Assembly: GCF_030056665.1 (NCBI RefSeq)
Contig: NZ_JASHIG010000014.1
From: Flectobacillus roseus
GTDB taxonomy: Bacteria; Bacteroidota; Bacteroidia; Cytophagales; Spirosomataceae
Direction: 5' to 3' (one strand)
DNA: 64,000 nucleotides
Shown: positions 61,320 through 64,000 of the stretch, piece by piece
How positions within the stretch are numbered: the stretch's first letter is position 1
Layout: each line of letters begins with the position of its first letter
Made by a program: the position numbers and the translations under genes
Notes under the pieces: model-generated
Told to the model about the DNA's origin: nothing
Databases searched by the model: none
What the model saw: only the letters and a program-made list of their open reading frames with translations

Positions 61320-62861
61320 ATGATAGACTATTCTCTAGCAATGACTCAGTTATTCAATTTTAAACAAAAGGTAGACTATAAAACAGAAATTCTAGCAGGA
61401 TTGACGGTAGCGATGACCATGATTCCAGAATCTCTTTCTTTTGCTATCTTGGCAAAGCTTCCACCTTTGGTTGGTTTATATGGCGCCTTCATCATGGGTC
61501 TCATAACTTCTATTTTTGGAGGTAGGCCAGGCCTTATTTCAGGAGGAGCAGGAGCAACCGTGGTTGTACTTATCGCTCTGATGAATTCTCATGGACTCGA
61601 TTATGTATTCGCTGCTATTATCCTTGGCGGAATTTTTCAATTATTAGTAGGTGTGTTTCGTTTGGGGAAATTTATTAGACTGGTTCCACAACCCGTTATG
61701 TATGGATTTGTGAATGGCTTGGCTGTCATTATTTTTATGGCTCAGTTGGAACAATTCAAAACTGTGGTTGACGGGCATTTGGTATGGTTGTCAGGTTCAA
61801 ATCTCTATACAATGTTAGGATTAGTAGCTCTTACTATAATCATTGTGCTGGGCTTTCCTCGAATTACCAAAGCTGTTCCATCTTCGCTAGTCGCAATTAT
61901 AGTTGTTGGCTTTATTGTATTTTTCTTTAAAATAGATACTAAAACCGTAAAAGATATTGCATCGGTAAGTGGCGGTTTACCGCCTTTTCATATTCCTCAA
62001 GTGCCACTTACTTTTGAGACATTACAAATTATATTCCCTTATGGTTTGGTAATGGGTGGTGTAGGTCTAACAGAGGGACTTCTTACGCTCAACGTGGTCG
62101 ATGAAATCACTGAAACAAGGGGAGACGGAAATCGAGAGTCTCTAGCTCAAGGCGCCGCTAATATCCTCAACGGCTTTTTCTTTGGCATGGGGGGCTGTCC
62201 GATGATTGCCCAAACGTTAGTAAATATTTCAGCTGGCGCACGTGCCAGACTTTCGGGTATCGTGGCGGCTTTTACGATTCTGTCAATAATTCTTTTTGCG
62301 TCTCCAATCATTGAAGCATTGCCTATGGCAGCCTTAACAGGTGTAATGATGATGGTGGCAATGGGTACGTTTGAATGGATGAGTTTGAAAATTATCAACA
62401 AAATGCCTAAAGCGGATATTGTTGTAGGAGTTTTAGTCGCATTGATTACAGTATGGCTCCACAATTTGGCATTGGCAGTACTGATTGGAGTTATTATTTC
62501 AGCTTTAGTTTTTGCATGGGAAAGCGCCAAACGCATCCGTGCACGAAAGTTTATGGATGAAAATGGAGTTAAATATTATGAAATTTATGGCCCATTATTT
62601 TTTGGTTCTACCAGTGCCTTTATGGAAAAGTTTGATGTCCAAAATGACCCACAAGAAATCATCATTGATTTTAAAGAAAGTCGTATATCGGATATGAGCG
62701 CCATAGATGCTGTAAATAAATTGACAGAGAAATACCTGAGATTAAATAAGACTGTTCGTTTGCGTCATTTGAGCGCAGATTGTCGCCAACTACTCCACAA
62801 TGCTGATAAAGTAATAGATGTCAACATCATCGATGATCCCACTTATCCTGTCATGGAATAA
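61320..62861 (+). CDS. SulP family anion transporter with STAS domain
   Basis: 513 residues. The membrane domain (about 20-415) starts ILAGLTVAMTMIPESLSFAILAKLPPLVGLYGAFIMGLITSIFGGRPGLISGGAGA, the SulP signature in pieces, and includes FGMGGCPMIAQTLVNISAGARARLSGIVAA. A C-terminal STAS domain (about 435-510) has VKYYEIYGPLFFGSTSAFMEKF and IDFKESRISDMSAIDAV. It is predicted to carry sulfate, bicarbonate or another anion, probably with Na+ or H+. An ATG at 61341 is an alternative start. No carbonic anhydrase or cysteine gene is adjacent, so the anion is open. Sulfate release by the sulfatase is too far away to argue for sulfate. Confidence 0.9.
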   Translation: MIDYSLAMTQLFNFKQKVDYKTEILAGLTVAMTMIPESLSFAILAKLPPLVGLYGAFIMGLITSIFGGRPGLISGGAGATVVVLIALMNSHGLDYVFAAIILGGIFQLLVGVFRLGKFIRLVPQPVMYGFVNGLAVIIFMAQLEQFKTVVDGHLVWLSGSNLYTMLGLVALTIIIVLGFPRITKAVPSSLVAIIVVGFIVFFFKIDTKTVKDIASVSGGLPPFHIPQVPLTFETLQIIFPYGLVMGGVGLTEGLLTLNVVDEITETRGDGNRESLAQGAANILNGFFFGMGGCPMIAQTLVNISAGARARLSGIVAAFTILSIILFASPIIEALPMAALTGVMMMVAMGTFEWMSLKIINKMPKADIVVGVLVALITVWLHNLALAVLIGVIISALVFAWESAKRIRARKFMDENGVKYYEIYGPLFFGSTSAFMEKFDVQNDPQEIIIDFKESRISDMSAIDAVNKLTEKYLRLNKTVRLRHLSADCRQLLHNADKVIDVNIIDDPTYPVME

Positions 62862-62887
62862 GTATAAATTATCAACGTAAACAGTCG

Positions 62888-62930
62888 CAGAAGTCCAAGA
62901 AGAAAGAATCTTCCTCTTCTTGGACTTCTG
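62888..62930 (+). terminator. Terminator of the SulP gene
   Basis: CAGAAGTCCAAGAAGA (62888-62903) pairs perfectly with TCTTCTTGGACTTCTG (62915-62930), followed by a short T-containing run. The rest of the gap to 63169 is the A/T-rich leader of the next gene. Confidence 0.85.
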
Positions 62931-63169
62931 TATTTAATTGAAAAGCCTTCTTTGAAAATCGATAAAACTGGCAACGTTGCCGGTAACGATTGCACTAAAA
63001 AAGACAGTTTTTTATTTGTTAAGTTCAATATTGAAGTCCAATTTCGAAGTGAAAAGCATTGATTTTAGTTCAATTGCCTTTAAACCCCATTTCATTTAGG
63101 GACTTTCTTGGATAAATATTCTGTATACAACCAAGATTGAACTATGTCATTTAATCATTTAGACGGTTT

Positions 63170-64000
63170 ATGAAAACTCATTTTCTTCTTTGGGCTGCAG
63201 CCTTGGTTGTTGCTACTCCTCTTGCCAGTTTAGCGCAAAAAACTCCATCTTATAGCTGGGATAATTTGCCGAAAATTACTCAACCAAGTTTCAAAAAAGA
63301 TACCCTCAATATTCAGAAATTAGGTGCTAAACCAGACGGTGTTACACTCAATACCGAGACCATCAATAACGCTATTAATACGATAAGCAAAAAAGGTGGT
63401 GGCGTTGTATTGGTTCCCAAGGGCATCTGGCTAACAGGACCTATTGAGTTGAAAAGCAATGTTAACTTACATATTCAAAAATCAGCTATCGTACTTTTTA
63501 CAGCTGATAAAAGCCAATATGCGCTCGTAGAGGGTTCTTATGAAGGTAAAAAAGCTGCTCGTAACCAATCTCCAATTTCGGCAACTGGTGTTGAAAATAT
63601 CGCTATCACAGGCAAAGGCATTATCGACGGAAACGGAGATGTGTGGCGCGCCGTAAATAAAGCTCAACTAACAGAAGGGCAATGGAAAGAGAAAGTAGCT
63701 TCGGGTGGTGTGGTTAGAGCCGACGGTAAGGCATGGTATCCAAGCGAGCAATTTTTGAAAGCTAGTATTGAAGGCAAAAGTATGTTGCTCACAGATGGTA
63801 AAAAACCAGCCGACTTTGCAGATATGAAAGATTTTCTTCGTCCTAATTTGTTGGTTTTGACACAATGTAAAAAGGTTTTAATAGATGGCGTTACTTTTCA
63901 AAACTCGCCAGCTTGGTGTTTACATCCCTTGATGACTGAAAATTTGACGATTAGAAATGTCGTAGTCAAAAATCCTGAATATGCTCAAAACGGAGATGGA
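63170..64000 (+). CDS. GH28 polygalacturonase-family enzyme (partial, runs off the window)
   Basis: 277 residues are present, open to the window edge. The ATG at 63170 begins a signal peptide (FLLWAAALVVATPLASLAQ). The right-handed beta-helix family is recognised from LNIQKLGAKPDGVTLNTETINNAINT and GGGVVLVPKGIWLTGPIELKSNVNLHI, then ITGKGIIDGNGDVWR. The last visible segment is NVVVKNPEYAQNGDG, which looks like the beginning of the catalytic NxDGxD motif. Insertion of about 40 residues around TEGQWKEKVASGGVVRADGKAWYP is typical of exo-acting or rhamnogalacturonan-type members. Predicted to hydrolyse pectic galacturonides in the periplasm or outside. Confidence 0.85.
   Translation, partial: MKTHFLLWAAALVVATPLASLAQKTPSYSWDNLPKITQPSFKKDTLNIQKLGAKPDGVTLNTETINNAINTISKKGGGVVLVPKGIWLTGPIELKSNVNLHIQKSAIVLFTADKSQYALVEGSYEGKKAARNQSPISATGVENIAITGKGIIDGNGDVWRAVNKAQLTEGQWKEKVASGGVVRADGKAWYPSEQFLKASIEGKSMLLTDGKKPADFADMKDFLRPNLLVLTQCKKVLIDGVTFQNSPAWCLHPLMTENLTIRNVVVKNPEYAQNGDG

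Noticed and set aside
1..64000. rRNA, tRNA, insertion sequences, prophage or defence genes
   Set aside because: No transposase, integrase, phage structural gene, restriction system or structural-RNA gene could be recognised on either strand by reading.

Overview
The window is chromosomal DNA of a low-GC Bacteroidota, most likely of the order Cytophagales (family-level placement is inference). The evidence is two SusC/SusD pairs each with its own FecI-type sigma factor and FecR anti-sigma factor, lipoproteins with short signal peptides, few Shine-Dalgarno sites, and candidate promoters with the Bacteroidota -7 motif TAnnTTTG. I saw no rRNA, tRNA, transposase, phage gene or CRISPR array. A family of dispersed, non-coding intergenic repeats recurs through the window.

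Layout. (1) 1-1860: repeats, a Crp/Fnr regulator and a secreted YHS-domain protein. (2) 2040-13283: sigma/FecR/SusC/SusD plus a large FG-GAP/ASPIC lipoprotein, a nutrient-uptake locus of unknown substrate. (3) 13405-15066: a Fur-family regulator divergent from a thioredoxin-reductase-like flavoprotein, with a near-perfect palindromic operator between them. (4) 15389-27686, minus strand: a polysaccharide utilisation locus with sulfatase, sigma, FecR, SusC, SusD, heparinase II/III-like lyase and GH88 unsaturated glucuronyl hydrolase. This set fits a sulfated uronic-acid polymer, possibly of glycosaminoglycan type. (5) 27874-58900: a roughly 31-kb aromatic-acid catabolic island. (6) 59063-64000: glutathione peroxidase with an OhrR-like regulator, a lipoprotein, a SulP transporter and the start of a GH28 pectinase.

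The aromatic island has three modules. The first (27874-32229, minus) encodes homologues of the gallate-pathway enzymes GalD, GalC and GalB, with a DUF1932 dehydrogenase and a two-domain VOC (type I) extradiol dioxygenase in the place where known gallate pathways use a LigAB-type enzyme. The second (34746-42576, minus) is a complete 4-hydroxybenzoate to beta-ketoadipate route: pobA, fused pcaDC (pcaL), pcaH, pcaG, fused pcaIJ, pcaF, pcaB. The third (44829-58900, plus) encodes a stand-alone MetE-like methyltransferase, secreted esterases, an aromatic-acid MFS transporter and a set matching CoA-dependent hydroxycinnamate side-chain shortening: acyl-CoA ligase, crotonase, HSD10-like dehydrogenase and an amidohydrolase. 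It ends with a CitMHS transporter and a split AtuA pair. The combined reading (inference) is that plant hydroxycinnamate esters are cleaved outside the cytoplasm, the acids are imported and shortened to hydroxybenzoates, and these are channelled either to the ortho (pca) route or to an oxalomesaconate (gal-like) meta route.

Four AraC-family regulators sit between the modules. Two are paralogues, and each is divergent from its own catabolic operon. Both divergent promoters carry TCC-centred half-sites 21 bp apart, just upstream of a TAnnTTTG element, which suggests a shared operator design. The most promising candidates for something undescribed are the gal-like module built on a type I dioxygenase, the MetE-like protein in a methoxy-aromatic context, the alpha/beta hydrolase-DUF3237 fusion, and the CitMHS-AtuA cassette.
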